Shown: piece after piece, positions 11,926 to 23,605 of the stretch
How the letters are laid out: every line of letters begins with the position of its first letter
Numbering within the stretch: position 1 is the stretch's first letter
DNA from: Agelas oroides
Lineage: Eukaryota; Porifera; Demospongiae; Agelasida; Agelasidae
NCBI GenBank assembly: GCA_949130485.1
Contig: OX422185.1
Coordinates: 6,921,127-6,985,126, forward strand
DNA: 64,000 nt
Reading direction: 5' to 3'
The notes under the pieces: generated by a model
What the model was told of the DNA's origin: nothing
Database searches by the model: none
Seen by the model: the letters and a program-made list of their open reading frames with translations, nothing else
Program-made: the position numbers and the translations under genes

Positions 11926-12740
11926 TACTGGACTACTGGACTGACCTTTTTGCTGCTAAAAATCATTTTATGCTCTGTACTTAGACTCACATTCCTGTAG
12001 TGTTGTATACTGCCTAGAAACACGCTTTACACTACTCAAATGGAGCCATTTCCTGGCAAATAAAAGTCTAGTAAATTATTATAGGAAAATACATGAAGTC
12101 TGGTAAGCTGCCAATTTACATTTATACCACAGTTGTCACTCCAGCGTGATCACTGTTGTGAAGCAAACTTGCCTCAAGTGAGCATGATCAATCTGCCAGT
12201 ATAATGAAGTGACCAGTTCATGGCATATAAGTATGCTCAATTCTGGATGGCAAAGGCGAGGAAAACATGCAGTGCAGCTACGCACAAATGGAGCATTCCA
12301 TCAATCCCTAAAATGAGTGACAAGTACAAGCTTCTTTCAAGGCCAAAGGTCAACTGTACTGCTACCTCTCGGTTACACGGTTGCTCTCTGAAGTGGTTGG
12401 CCCCGCCCATTTGGAAACTATCTGTAGTCAAAAGTACAGGCTAGTACAATGTAGCTTGCAACTCTACTGGTAGGTGAGTCTAATTACAGGGCATAAAAAT
12501 GATTTTTAGTGGCAAAAAGGTCAGTCCAGTAGTCCAGTCCAGTAGAGTCTAGTGAATAGAGACACCCCCTTGCACACAAGTGGTAAGCCACGGAGATCTG
12601 TGTCAAGCATCCACGAATCCCCTTCGTCATGACCATCAGTACCGTCCACTACCTTCTCGAACATGTGTCACAAGGTCCACGATTCATCTACCGAGGTGAT
12701 GTTCCAATCCCAAAGATGACACTGACGGTCTAGTCTCGCG
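11838..12740 (-). pseudogene. Possible decayed exon split by a MITE
   Basis: On the minus strand, 11925-11838 is open as CSKVHGVVKKG, RLQQILLSMTVDDALEFG and ends at a perfect donor (G|GTAAGT). Beyond the inserted element, minus-strand sequence up to about 12690 is open as HDEGDSWMLDTDLRG and LPLVCKGVSLFTRLYW, with a stop further upstream. If real, the element interrupted one coding region. The product is unrecognised. The evidence is only the open frame plus the donor. Confidence 0.2.
11926..12538. mobile_element. MITE with about 48-bp terminal inverted repeats
   Basis: The left end (11926-11973) and right end (12491-12538) are inverted copies differing at about four positions, including an indel. 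They start tactggactactggactgac. The interior of about 520 bp shows no transposase. The target duplication is unclear because the right end runs into repeated ccagt. Confidence 0.75.
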
Positions 12741-14620
12741 AAGCCACAGACTATTAAATGACTATGAGGTCTTCAAGACTGCTGCAAACTGGCGACAGCG
12801 AAATAGGCCAGTCTGTGCATGTGCACAAGGCGTGTGGCCTGGTACAAAATGGCGTGTGCTGGGACCAGAAACCAGTTATTAAGTTTGTATGGCCTTATGT
12901 AACTTGTGGTACACGGAATAATGTACGGACAACATATTCGAAATTAATATGTGTACAAAGCTGAGACAACTGCGTAGCTACCCCACCCTGTATATACCCA
13001 CTAGCTTTGTTTACAGTGAAGTATGCAAATAAAAGCGTATTGATTTAGCTACTGAAACTAGTTGGTAGCAGCAAAAATAAAGCATCTTTGCTTTTGTATA
13101 CTCAGCGATCTTCCTCTACTTGAGTTTAAAGTAATTCAACTGGAAAACGACTACATTCTTCGATATGAAAACATATTCGTATCGATTTTACTGACAATTT
13201 CCAAATGTAAATGGATTCCCAATTGTTTTGGGGAATGACGGCACATGTGCATACAGTCAATACCAGACTGTTTCTCTCCTCCCACGTGGCCTGGGTATAC
13301 GAGGCTACTTTATGCTTGAGCTTGAAATGTCTAGCATCTGGCACACCATCTGCTGAGTTCATGGCAAACAACAGTGTTGCATTGTTTAGCAGTGCAGAAT
13401 TCTAGCAGGAGTAATGGCAATAGTTAGATAAGGACGAGACCAAGTTACCATTTTGTAATGTGATAAATAAGTAGATAGACCTTATCTAAACTGAGTAAGT
13501 TTTAAAGGTTACTATAGAACACAAACATCCACCCCACTGAGTCCGTCACGAGAAGTAATGTTACAAGGGTAATTTATGTGGTAAGGTTTTCATTTCATCA
13601 AGGTATGATTGCTGACTTTGCAATTAATGTGTTGATTGTGAATTTCGCCAGAATTACTCGCCAGATGCAAATAGGCTAGGGACACAATAAAACTTTTCTA
13701 AAAAAACAGCAGAAACTTCCAAAGGATTTGTTAGTTCCAAGCACTATAAATTGGTAGGTGTGGTGTTGTCTTTACAATGTTTGACATACCAATTGCAAAA
13801 TGCATCTGAAAGGTATAAATATGGGACAAGGGGTTGCAGGGAGAGAAACTTTAGGTTTAAGTACACATCACAGCTTGCTTGCACAACAATGCATGTAGGC
13901 AGAAGCCTAAAGCAGTCTGAAGTACAAATCTAGCACCCACCCACCTGTTTAGTTATCAGTACATTGTAATGTTCCCAAAATATTGGTACTTAATGCATAC
14001 CCAACAGTATTCTACTAGAGAGACTTTTTGCGTATAATGGTAATTCAAATGGGAATGCAATAAACAGTACACGATGTGTTCAACAAGAAGTTCTGATCAT
14101 TTGCACAATTTTTGGGGAGATTCAGACATTTTTAGATATTTTCAAGGGATTTTGTTAATCATGTTATTGCCAAAGAAAGCTTCATACACATTGCTTAGCA
14201 TTACTCAAAAGTAAATGGTCTGACAAGTAAGCTCCATTTGATACTAACATTGTTAAAATTCCAGACTCCCCTTATCTGCTGCATGCTTACGCATACAACA
14301 TTACTTAGCCCCCCAATCTGAGGTAATCTTCCTATGCCACTGTGTATCTTCTTGCTATTCTGCTATCAGCTTTTCATTTGACCTGAATTCAGGGTTTGTG
14401 CCAGAGTCTGAGCTATTCAGTTTGGTGAGACATCTTCAAATGAGCAACTCTAACAACAATTTACGTACATGCTAGCTCTGAACTACATAATTATCATTTC
14501 AGTAGAGCATGGGTGAACACCCACAGCTGACACTCTGGCACCAACCCTAACATTTAGGGGAATTGGAAAAGCTAAGAGGAATATGAAGTGTTAATTTGAC
14601 TGTATTTTATCTTATATCGG
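12741..14620. other. Gene-free stretch
   Basis: AT-rich DNA upstream of the beta-helix gene. Isolated transposon-end-like phrases occur (gtctcgcgaagccacagac near 12734, gggtatacgaggct near 13292). No coding exon was seen. Confidence 0.35.
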
Positions 14621-14875
14621 TATAGTTTTGATGATGCTCATTGTTCTCCTGTTTATGTGCAGAGTTTCTCTTGAGGTATCAGGAACAATACTGTCAGCAC
14701 AAAGTCCAGAACTAAGGTGTGGCAGAAAAGGTGAAAGCAGATCGAAGGTCTACCAAAAGGAGAATCGCTCCTTATATTGGTACTTTGAACTTGGGTTGGA
14801 CAGCTGCAATTGTTTTTCCTCTAGTGTTTATCTACGTAGGAACAGTGCCACAGCGTTTTTGATAAAGTACCAAAA

Positions 14876-17800
14876 ATGATACGGTCAGCAGTGCTAGTGC
14901 TGTTGCCATCAACCAGTACGATGCTTTCTAAGCTGATGACATTGGTTGTGGTGTTACCCTCTCTCTTGCATGCAATCTCCTTTGCTCAAAGCACATACTA
15001 TGTGAAGCCCACCATTGACGTACCATGTTTTGCAGATACTTGTCTCACACTGTCTGAATATGCAGAGGCGGCACAGCAATACTTTACTGCTAACACCACC
15101 TTTACGTTTTTACCAGGTGATCACTCCCTGGGAGTTAACATTACTATTGAAAATGAATCCAATATCATGCTTGTTGGCGACACAACATCATTGCCAAATA
15201 TAACAAGCCGGATTATATGCACTGGGCCAGTCAGTATCAGTTGTTCAAATATCACACACTTGGAGGTGTCTGCTTTGACTTTTGTTGGATGTGATGCTCT
15301 GAGTTTGCACAATGCAGAATCTATTAAACTCACTAACACTACCTTTGAGGACAGTTCAGGTTCTCAACCAGTGAGGGGGATTACTGCGTCCCTGAGTAGT
15401 GTCTCTCTTGAAAACAGCTGTTTTATAAACATCACTGCTTCCATTGTGGCTGCTATCTTTGCACGCTTCAGCAATATCACAATTAAAGACACGTGCTTTG
15501 TGAACAATACTGCAGGTGTTGCTGGTGGTGGCATTGCTGCTCTCAACAGCAAACTGACGCTCTTAGGTCAGAACTCTTTCGTACAAAACCGCGCTGTACA
15601 GGGTGCAGCAATCTTCTGTAGCGAGTGCACTATGATCTTTGCTGGAAAGAACTTGTTTATGGGAAACCAAGCCGTTTCATCGCAACCAACTGCTGGAGGA
15701 GCCATTTATATAGAAGCATCTACTGTTGAGTTCAGTGGAGAAACTAAATTCATACAAAATCTAGCTGTTTGCCTCCAGTTTGGGTGTGGACATGGTGGGG
15801 GTGTGTATGCGCAAAACAGTAATATAACGTTTAGTACAAATTCTGTAACAAATACTGAGGGTAATCTTGCATCTTTTGGTGGAGGGATCTACATAGCAAA
15901 TGGCAACATTATATTCAATGGAAGGAGTCTGTTTATGCATAATGTGGCAAGGCATGGTGGTGCAGTCCATGTTGACATTGGTGCAATATTGTGGTGTGAA
16001 GGGAATTGCACATTTGTCAGCAATCATGCTTTTTCCCGCGGTGGTGCAGTTTTGATTACAAATGGAACAGCAAACTTGAATCAACTTAACATCTTTGAGA
16101 ACAATTCGGTGAACTTCAGTGGAGGTGCAGTTAATATGTATGGTAGTAGACTCCTTTTGACTGGAAACACAGAATTTGTAGCCAATTCAGCGGACTTCAC
16201 TGGTGGTGCAGTTAATATGTATGGTAGTAGACTCATTTTGACTGGAAACACGGAATTTATAGCCAATTCAGCGGACTTCACTGGTGGTGCAGTTAATATG
16301 GATAGTAGTATACTCATTTTGAGTGGAAACACGGAATTTATAGCCAATGATGCAGCAGTTGCTGGGGGTGGTGCAATTTACGGGCAAGACAGCAATATTA
16401 CAACAAACACATTTGCAAGTAATGAACTTTTTGGATCAGCCATTCATCTAACTTTCCACAACACAGGAAGAGTGGCAGGTGGGGAAATCCCTGATGGAAA
16501 CAACTCCTTTGTGGGAAACACAGCAACCTTTGGAGGAGCGTTGTATATGATTAACTGCTTTTTTGACTCTATGGGGATTAACAACTTCCAAAACAATCAG
16601 GCGGATTTTATTGGAGGTGCACTAGATGCTATCAAAAGCAGGGTGAATATGACGGGAAGCAATATCTTTGTCAACAATTCTGCAGTAAACCAAGGTAGTG
16701 CAATCTATGCAAATGATACAAACCTGTTCATTGTTGGTTCCACAGATATTTCAAACAATCATTACCCATCTACTCACCAACTTGTTGAGGGTACTATTTA
16801 TGCAAACAATAGCAATGTTGAGTTTGAGGGGAACTGCACTTTCAGAAACAACACAGCTTATGATGGTGGTGTGATGTACTCAAAGAACAGCACCATTAGC
16901 ATGTGGGGTGACATGGCTTTCAAGCAGAATACTGCTGATAGATATGGTGGAGCACTTTATCTCAAATCTGTGGAGGGCAGATTAGAAACTGCTGCTTTTA
17001 TCAATAACACTGCTGGAGAATCTGGAGGTGCTTTTTTCATCAGTAATAGCACCTTAAACTTCAGTGATTGTGTTACTATGCTCAACAATTCAGCTCCCAA
17101 TCAGGGTGGTGCAATACTTGCAACAGAAAGTAGTCGGCTGTGTTTCAGTGGCAACCAGATTTTAGCAAACAGTTCAGCTCGCTATGGTGGAGCACTTTAT
17201 CTAGCAGGCAACTCCTTAGTTACTCTGGTCCCTCCCTTAAAATTTCTTCTGCAAAACAATATGGCTGAGCGTGGAGCTGTATTTTTTTATGAAGACTCGA
17301 TCTCTTTGTTACGAGACTGTCAAAATATCAAGCAATCTGACCTTAGTAGGGAGTGCTTCCTGCAGGTAGGTAATATGAACAACTCATGGAGTATCTCTGA
17401 TGTTGAACTAAAGTTCAGTAACAACACTGCCTCTGTAGAAGGAAGTGTGCTCCATGGTGGTATGTTAGACAGGTGTACACCCCAAGAGTATAGTGGGAGT
17501 GGCTTGATGTTGCTTAATGAATTATCTACCTATATTACAGATGTAACCACAACACCAAATATATCTTCAGATGCATTTCGCATCTGCTTCTGTGATGGAA
17601 ACATGCAGCCAGACTGCAGCCTTCAAAGCCCTCAGATTGCTGTTCGAAGGGGGGAATTATTCACAATCAATGCTGTTGCAGCTGGTCAAGGAAACTTCAC
17701 TGTACAGTCCACAATCCAGGCAAACTTCCCTTCATCTAACACAGAAGTTATGAATGGAGAGTCTGAAACTTGCCAGTCAAGGTCACAAGCAAGTGACACG

Positions 17801-19420
17801 TGCGTTGAACTGAACTATCGAGTGTTTTCAATCGAGTCATCAGTACTCTTACGTTTATATCCTGATGGCCCTTGTAGGGACATAGGGACCGAACAACCCA
17901 TTTATGTAACCCTTCTTCCATGCCCAATCGGTTTTGAACAAGTAGGTGCTAGGTGTATCTGTCAACAAAGAATCATGCAATTCACTAGTGTATGCAACAT
18001 CGATAATTCAACAGTAGAACGAAGCAGTAACTTCTGGGTAAGTCCCTTATTTGACAATCGCACGTACACAGGACTAATTCTCCATTCACAGTGCCCATTC
18101 GACTACTGTATTATGCCACCCTCTTATATCGATCCAAGTAATTCTGACTCGCAATGTGATTTTAACCGCTCAGGTTTCCTTTGTGGGTCCTGTGAGCCAG
18201 AACTAAGTGTTGTTTTTGGAAGCTTTCATTGTCTCCAATGTTCAAATGCATACCTAGCATTGCTCATCCCCTTTGCTTTAGCTGGCATTGCTCTAGTGCT
18301 TCTCCTTTTCTTATTACAGCTCACAGTTTCAATTGGAACAGTGAATGGCTTGATATTCTATGCTAACATTGTTGCAGGTCACAAAGCTATTTTTCTCAAA
18401 TATGGTGATACCAACTTACTAACAGTTTTCATTGCCTGGCTTAACTTAGATCTGGGCATTGAGACATGCTTTTACGATGGGATGGACATGTATGCTCGAA
18501 CATGGCTACAGTTTGTCTTTCCACTGTACGTGTGGATGTTGGTAGGTCTGGTGATACTTGTGAGCCACTATTCACAGAAAATTGCAAAAATCCTGGGCGA
18601 CCATCATCCCGTCCCAGTTTTGGCAACTCTCTTTCTTCTTTCATATGCAAAAGTTCTGCGTACCATCATTACAGCCTTTTCTGTCACATTCCTAGACTAC
18701 CCAGATGGTTCTAACAAAGCTGTGTGGCTCTATGATGGAAATATTGAATACCTTCATGGCAAACATATTCCGCTTTTTCTTACAGCCTTGATAGCTCTAC
18801 TTGTGCTTTTCCTTCCATACACATTTCTCCTTTTGTTTGGACAGTGGCTTCAGGCATATTCAGAGTGGAAAGTGTTTTCATGGATAAACAAGATCAAGCC
18901 ATTCATGGATGCTTATCATGGACCGTATAAGAACAAAATGAGATTTTGGACCGGATTACTACTACTACTTCGCTGTGCCTTGTTGCTTGTCAACAGTGTT
19001 GGAGATTCAAACACAAGTCTTCTAGCCATTGCTACTGTTATATTTGGTGTGACTGTAATGGTCTGGCTAACCGGAAAGGTCTACAAAAGCTGGTACCTAG
19101 ATGCCCTTGAATCCTTCTTTGTTCTTAACATTGGCATTCTTGCCATAGCAACCTACCACACAAAGATTGTGAGTGGAAACCAGAATGTCCTAACATACGT
19201 ATCGATGGGAACAGCATTTGTTGGATTCCTAGGAATCCTCCTCTACCACGTATACATCCAGATGAAAGATACTACCTTCTGCATCAAGATACGAAATTGT
19301 CGAAATCATCCCACTGATGAGAATGAAAATGAACAAGGTCCTGTTGAGGCTCAGCCTTCAATCAAATCTAATGTAACCACTACGTTCATTGAACTTCGTG
19401 AACCTATGCTAGATGATTGA
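14876..19420 (+). CDS. Beta-helix repeat / multi-pass membrane protein, 1514 aa
   Basis: A single long exon. ATG 14876 is in a good context (caaaaATG); ATG 14921 would begin the protein directly at the signal peptide (MLSKLMTLVVVLPSLL...FAQS) and is an equally good choice. Residues about 100-900 are parallel beta-helix coils with recurrent GGA(I/L/V) turns, N-N-T-A steps and many NxS/T sites, like the polymorphic membrane protein repeats widespread in sponge proteins. A Cys-rich segment (about 1010-1120, CPIGFEQVG, CDFNRSGFLCGSC) leads to eight or nine membrane helices (from LLIPFALAGIALVLL, about 1130, to about 1460). A cytoplasmic tail ends EPMLDD. The expected place is the plasma membrane with a large extracellular helix; the ligand is unknown. 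An acceptor-like tttttcctctag ends at 14824, so a 5' UTR intron is likely. AATAAA lies at 19575-19580. Confidence 0.9.
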   Translation: MIRSAVLVLLPSTSTMLSKLMTLVVVLPSLLHAISFAQSTYYVKPTIDVPCFADTCLTLSEYAEAAQQYFTANTTFTFLPGDHSLGVNITIENESNIMLVGDTTSLPNITSRIICTGPVSISCSNITHLEVSALTFVGCDALSLHNAESIKLTNTTFEDSSGSQPVRGITASLSSVSLENSCFINITASIVAAIFARFSNITIKDTCFVNNTAGVAGGGIAALNSKLTLLGQNSFVQNRAVQGAAIFCSECTMIFAGKNLFMGNQAVSSQPTAGGAIYIEASTVEFSGETKFIQNLAVCLQFGCGHGGGVYAQNSNITFSTNSVTNTEGNLASFGGGIYIANGNIIFNGRSLFMHNVARHGGAVHVDIGAILWCEGNCTFVSNHAFSRGGAVLITNGTANLNQLNIFENNSVNFSGGAVNMYGSRLLLTGNTEFVANSADFTGGAVNMYGSRLILTGNTEFIANSADFTGGAVNMDSSILILSGNTEFIANDAAVAGGGAIYGQDSNITTNTFASNELFGSAIHLTFHNTGRVAGGEIPDGNNSFVGNTATFGGALYMINCFFDSMGINNFQNNQADFIGGALDAIKSRVNMTGSNIFVNNSAVNQGSAIYANDTNLFIVGSTDISNNHYPSTHQLVEGTIYANNSNVEFEGNCTFRNNTAYDGGVMYSKNSTISMWGDMAFKQNTADRYGGALYLKSVEGRLETAAFINNTAGESGGAFFISNSTLNFSDCVTMLNNSAPNQGGAILATESSRLCFSGNQILANSSARYGGALYLAGNSLVTLVPPLKFLLQNNMAERGAVFFYEDSISLLRDCQNIKQSDLSRECFLQVGNMNNSWSISDVELKFSNNTASVEGSVLHGGMLDRCTPQEYSGSGLMLLNELSTYITDVTTTPNISSDAFRICFCDGNMQPDCSLQSPQIAVRRGELFTINAVAAGQGNFTVQSTIQANFPSSNTEVMNGESETCQSRSQASDTCVELNYRVFSIESSVLLRLYPDGPCRDIGTEQPIYVTLLPCPIGFEQVGARCICQQRIMQFTSVCNIDNSTVERSSNFWVSPLFDNRTYTGLILHSQCPFDYCIMPPSYIDPSNSDSQCDFNRSGFLCGSCEPELSVVFGSFHCLQCSNAYLALLIPFALAGIALVLLLFLLQLTVSIGTVNGLIFYANIVAGHKAIFLKYGDTNLLTVFIAWLNLDLGIETCFYDGMDMYARTWLQFVFPLYVWMLVGLVILVSHYSQKIAKILGDHHPVPVLATLFLLSYAKVLRTIITAFSVTFLDYPDGSNKAVWLYDGNIEYLHGKHIPLFLTALIALLVLFLPYTFLLLFGQWLQAYSEWKVFSWINKIKPFMDAYHGPYKNKMRFWTGLLLLLRCALLLVNSVGDSNTSLLAIATVIFGVTVMVWLTGKVYKSWYLDALESFFVLNIGILAIATYHTKIVSGNQNVLTYVSMGTAFVGFLGILLYHVYIQMKDTTFCIKIRNCRNHPTDENENEQGPVEAQPSIKSNVTTTFIELREPMLDD
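16121..16363 (+). repeat. Three in-frame 81-bp tandem units in the beta-helix gene
   Basis: Units start at 16121, 16202 and 16283, each encoding 27 residues from GGAVNM to the SADFT region. The first two are almost identical in DNA and the third is slightly diverged. They add whole helix coils without breaking the frame, so they reflect recent internal expansion. Confidence 0.85.
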
Positions 19421-19918
19421 ATTACTACACAATTATTAATTTAAGACACATTTAGGGTATAATTTGTCAAGCAAATATAATATGTATTTCATTAGTGTGC
19501 ATGCTACATTGAGTTGATTGTTTGTGCAACCAAGAAGCCTTTTCCCCTTATTGTACTCTATGTATTAATTTGTTAATAAACTGTCCTGTTTTCGGACTTG
19601 TAGCTCTATGCTTGAGAACACAATTGACAATGATTTTTAGTAGAAATGGCAGTCCCACAAGTCAGACTCATCTGATCTGCTTACTACACTAGTAATATAA
19701 GGTACAATTTGCAATAGCAAATCAGTGTGCATGCTACAGGTCACAAGCACGGTTGGATAAATGGCACAAGATGTAGGGATGAAGTATTGTAGTGTTATTC
19801 GTACCCCATTTGTTTGCTTTTTGGGAATTGCATCCTTACATGCATGTGCTTTTTTCATTTGAAAACTTTTTCTGCTTGCTACTGTTGTTTTGTGTTGTTG
19901 TGGTTGTTTTCTTTTTTC

Positions 19919-19951
<33 letters not shown>

Positions 19952-20456
19952 GGGGTACAAGGATTGTAAATGATACTTAACTAATGCATGTGCTCCTTGT
20001 GCAGCTGCAAGGATTTAACCCTGACCCCATTATTAGCCAAGAGATGGTAGTGAACTGCCTTCATGTTTCTTTGCATCGTAAATCAATAATATTTCTTTAC
20101 AGCATCGTATTATATTGCTTTTTTTTACATTGAAATGTCTACTTGATACATTTCATGTTTCCTTAGTTGGTCAGAACAGCAGCTGGCATGAAGATTTGAA
20201 GGTGCAACAGCCAAGGTGCCTGTTGCAAAAACTATAGATCAGTCAGTCGGTCAAATTTTATTGTCCCCTGCAAAAAAGCAACCAATCCATGGTTGGAACT
20301 ATGAGACTATATTAGTTAAATAAAGTTGCAAAGATCATCAGAGGGTTAATATAGGACTTACATTAATGATGGAGGCTAGAGTGCACCTTCTAGTCCGAGA
20401 TGTATGAGGTGGACCACAGATTGCAAGGCTGTTGCCCAGAACTTGTCACTTAGATT
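19421..20456. other. 3' flank with 21-base G run
   Basis: A T-rich tract runs into 21 consecutive G at 19929-19949, a strong G-quadruplex and polymerase-slippage site. Reading frames here are low complexity. No gene was seen. Confidence 0.6.
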
Positions 20457-20647
20457 CACACTACATCAGTCTACCCTCCTGTCACTAGCTGGCTGTGTAC
20501 GAGATCTCTTTCTCACACTCCATCAGTCTACCCTCCTGTCACTAGCTATGTATGTAGTGTGGAGAAAGAGATCTTATACACAGCTGGTGACAGGAGAGTA
20601 GACTGATGGAGTGTGGAGAAAGAGATCTCATACACAGCTGGTGACAG
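20457..20647. repeat. Foldback of two forward and two inverted units
   Basis: A unit of about 65 bp (catcagtctaccctcctgtc ... gagatctctttctc) occurs twice forward (20463-20575) and then twice reverse-complemented (to 20647). The whole can fold as a long stem. It has no coding content. Confidence 0.8.
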
Positions 20648-20754
20648 TGAGGCTGAGTTTAGAAGGGTCAGTGAAGTGGAAAACTAAAAGCAGATGAAAG
20701 GTCCACTCTAAAGAAAGAAGACATGCTATCTTTATCATGGATTTTTTTTTGTTG

Positions 20755-20890
20755 TTCTCATTTTCCTTTAGTGTCTATGTAGGAACAGAACACTACCATC
20801 AGCCATATCTACCATCACATTGCTTTCCAAGCTGGTGACAATAGTTGTAGGTTACCCTACCTCTTGCTTGCAATTCCTTTTGCTTTGTGA
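20755..20890 (+). pseudogene. Relic of the beta-helix gene 5' end
   Basis: Resembles 14810-14985: a ttttcctttag acceptor, gtctatgtaggaacag, then gctttccaagctggtgaca, matching the leader and signal-peptide codons of the 1514-residue gene. It ends in a stop after the signal-peptide region, and no beta-helix follows. Confidence 0.65.
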
Positions 20891-21104
20891 ATCATGATAG
20901 TTGTGTTCACATGTATAACCCTTTGCAATATATTAGTGTGTTTGATGCGAAGTATACGTAAACATTAGTCCAAGTGTATATTTGTGGGGAAGCAGTACAA
21001 GAATTATTATATTATCATGCTCCGAGACAAGGACAGACTTTTGGATAAGAGACATTAGATAACAGTCTCCTCATGATCAAGCCATGCCTTGTCAAGAAGT
21101 AGAT

Positions 21105-21275
21105 CTTGTTGAAATGGTTTTGTGTAGTTGATCAGTTGCTAATACTAGATCTAGACAGTGTCATAAGTGAAGTATTGTTCGCATGATGATGCATTGGATG
21201 TTTCATGTGAGACTGCAAAGGATGACATACTCACAGAACTAATACAGCTTCTCTCATGGGTACATACATCCTACT
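21105..21275 (+). pseudogene. Relic of 7TM-family exon 1
   Basis: Broken frames give VDQLLILD, DSVISE, then CETAKDDILTELIQLLSWV followed by a gt. This corresponds to the last third of exon 1 in genes C and D (DQLLILDNVISENI ... TxDDILAALMQLLPW). It lies between the beta-helix relic and R1, and no exon 2 follows. Confidence 0.7.
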
Positions 21276-21324
21276 TAGTTGTACATATCTACAAATTCCA
21301 TGCTTGAGTCCATGTTGTGGACCT

Positions 21325-22085
21325 GCTCCACTGAAAGTTCTGGCAGTATGGGACTTTCTACACAAGATTATAATGTATACATCAACTCAAAACTAACATT
21401 GTTGGCTGATGTACATATATGGAAGTCAAAGTAGGTCACAAAATCATGGCAGCCATCGAAGATTTGGTTACGTGCTACGGGACTTTTTTACCATGGGGCT
21501 GTACGGAATGGGACTTTTCATTATTGGATGATGTACAGATTTGGAATTCACAGATACTGTTATTGTAAACAACTCCAATCAGTTTCCATTCCAAAAGTCT
21601 TTCAGTGCTGATTAGTCAAGGTAATAATTATAAAGTATAGCTGGCATAATTTAGTTGGTCTTTTGCCAAAGAGCAGTCTAAGCAAGGTTTATACTACTAA
21701 AGTGAGTTGTGATATAACGTTACTGTTTGTAATGTTTGTGATAAAAGTTTACAGGCCAGGCATGAGCTAAACATGAAATAGGAAGCCATGGTAATAGAGC
21801 TTAATTGGCTTAAACTTTCAGTTGACTACAACCTGTTGGCTCTGCCCCTGAATTTCATTAGCCTCATCCAACTGTAGAAAAGTAGCTATTAATGGACCAC
21901 ATAAATCATGTAGAAGATTGGCATGTCAAGCTATGAAAAAAAATTGATATATGTAAAGTGTCTATGTGAGTATTTACTACTGTGTAAAATTGAAGTTCTG
22001 GGTTTTCAGGATTTGCATGCTGAGCATTGATGCTTCACGCTCATGCTTTACGCACGTCACGTTCACTGAACGTTTAAGCGAGGTG
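21325..22085. repeat. Dispersed repeat R1, copy 2
   Basis: Colinear with 5500-6200 and with the third copy at 43370-45250. It has the same antisense exon 1 scrap (ccactgaaagttctggcag) at its left end. It carries no insertion at the two sites that are filled in copy 3, so it serves as the empty-site reference. Confidence 0.75.
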
Positions 22086-23605
22086 AAATTAACACTAGTG
22101 CAGGTGATGATACATTGGTGTGGGGCCTGGTAGCGAGTCTATGCCGTCGACAAATATGAATCTCGCAATAATAATTAATCCTGCATTGCTAATACTAACC
22201 CGCCAGATAGACAGATGTTGCAATGATTTATCTGCACGCCATGATGAAGAAGCTCAGGAGAATTAAAAAATTAATATTAATAGTATAAATTTGGTCTCTC
22301 TATAAATCTATGGCATTGGAAGGATTTTGCACTTTCTTCTCTTTGTTGTATTGGTGAGTGTGGTAGAAAATCTTCACTGAACATTTTAAGAGCCACTGCA
22401 CGTTATAGAGGTGGCACACTCATAGCCAAAATTGTCAGCAGAAAGACCCACCCACAAAATTTGAATTGCATGTACATGTGGCAGTTCCAAGTAATCAAAC
22501 ATTATCTCGCTTTTCTGAATGCTTCATATCTTTCTTACTTGTAACTGCATGCAAATGGTACTTCTAATCCAAGCCTTTACTGCTTCTAATCCTTGTAAGC
22601 AAGACTGGAGGTGACAAAGGCCTCAAATCACCTATCAACACAGTGAAATTCACAATGGGGTTACCTACACAATGGAACCATAATAATGCTACATAAAGTT
22701 TGAAGTAACGAGAAAGTATAAACTACAAGATATACACTTTTTACTTCATTTTCAACTCCACAAAATAAGCTATTCCAGTAAACTGTTCTCAAGTGACAAA
22801 TAACCTGGTGCCAAAGGAAAGGTAAAGGAATGAGATAGAGGCTACCATTTTGCTTCATATAAATCCCAAGTAACTTGATGGGATACTTATACATTTTTTG
22901 CAGCAATTTATTTCTGAACTTATAGTTGATAAACTGGTGATAGACTTTCAATGTGTACGTAATTATAACTAGCTATGTTTATAAAGCAGGTACCTGAATG
23001 AATGGTTAAATGGACAAACTAAGTGCTCACGGTTTCACTTCCTGCAGTTAGTTTGCCTATGCAGTCACTCACACTACTTGATTAGTTTATAGCTAGTTAG
23101 CCCACAACTGTTAGTTATCATTAAATATCTTTATTATCACCAATTTAACAACTATAAATGTGATTTCATTCAGTAAACCACAATTTTAACCAATCTGCAG
23201 TTTTGTAATGCAGATCTGAAGCATAATGAGAATGTTGCTTTTACAATCTTTCTGATTGATGCAGACAGTAGTGTCCTGTAGGATGATAGAACAGCATCTT
23301 GAACCTGGTGAACAGTTAACTTCTCATACTGCCTGAAGTTTGTCGTTACATCAAGCTCAATCTTCAATGAACATCCTGAGGAGTCATTGTTAATGTTATT
23401 TGTATCAAGCTTGCTATCAACCTATATACACTGCCAAAGCATGATGACCATCTCACATGAACAACTACTTCTGAAAAGACTTTGACATTTAGCTACCACC
23501 AGAACTAACAGCAAAGTTGCAGTAGTTTTGATTCTTGCTATAGTAGTGTGCCTTTGGCGAAGGGGGTTGACATTTGTCTTTTGTTACATGCAGATCTGGA
23601 GCACT
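22086..23605. other. Upstream region of gene C, no gene
   Basis: No coding frame was seen. The part after 22600 is shared with copy B. A splice-acceptor-like tgttacatgcag ends at 23593, 12 nt before the gene C start, so an untranslated first exon probably lies somewhere in this stretch. Confidence 0.35.

Noticed and set aside
14628..14879. 83-residue reading frame just before the beta-helix gene
   Set aside because: It overlaps the probable leader intron and acceptor and ends at the TGA overlapping the gene's ATG. It reads as untranslated sequence.
19792..19980. Reading frames across the poly-T/poly-G tract
   Set aside because: Low-complexity F and G runs caused by the homopolymers; no gene.
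23528..23605. Upstream extension of the gene C reading frame
   Set aside because: It starts at a TTG, spans a splice-acceptor-like site (cag at 23591-23593) and is not shared with other family members, which all begin at the MAM(K/R) ATG.
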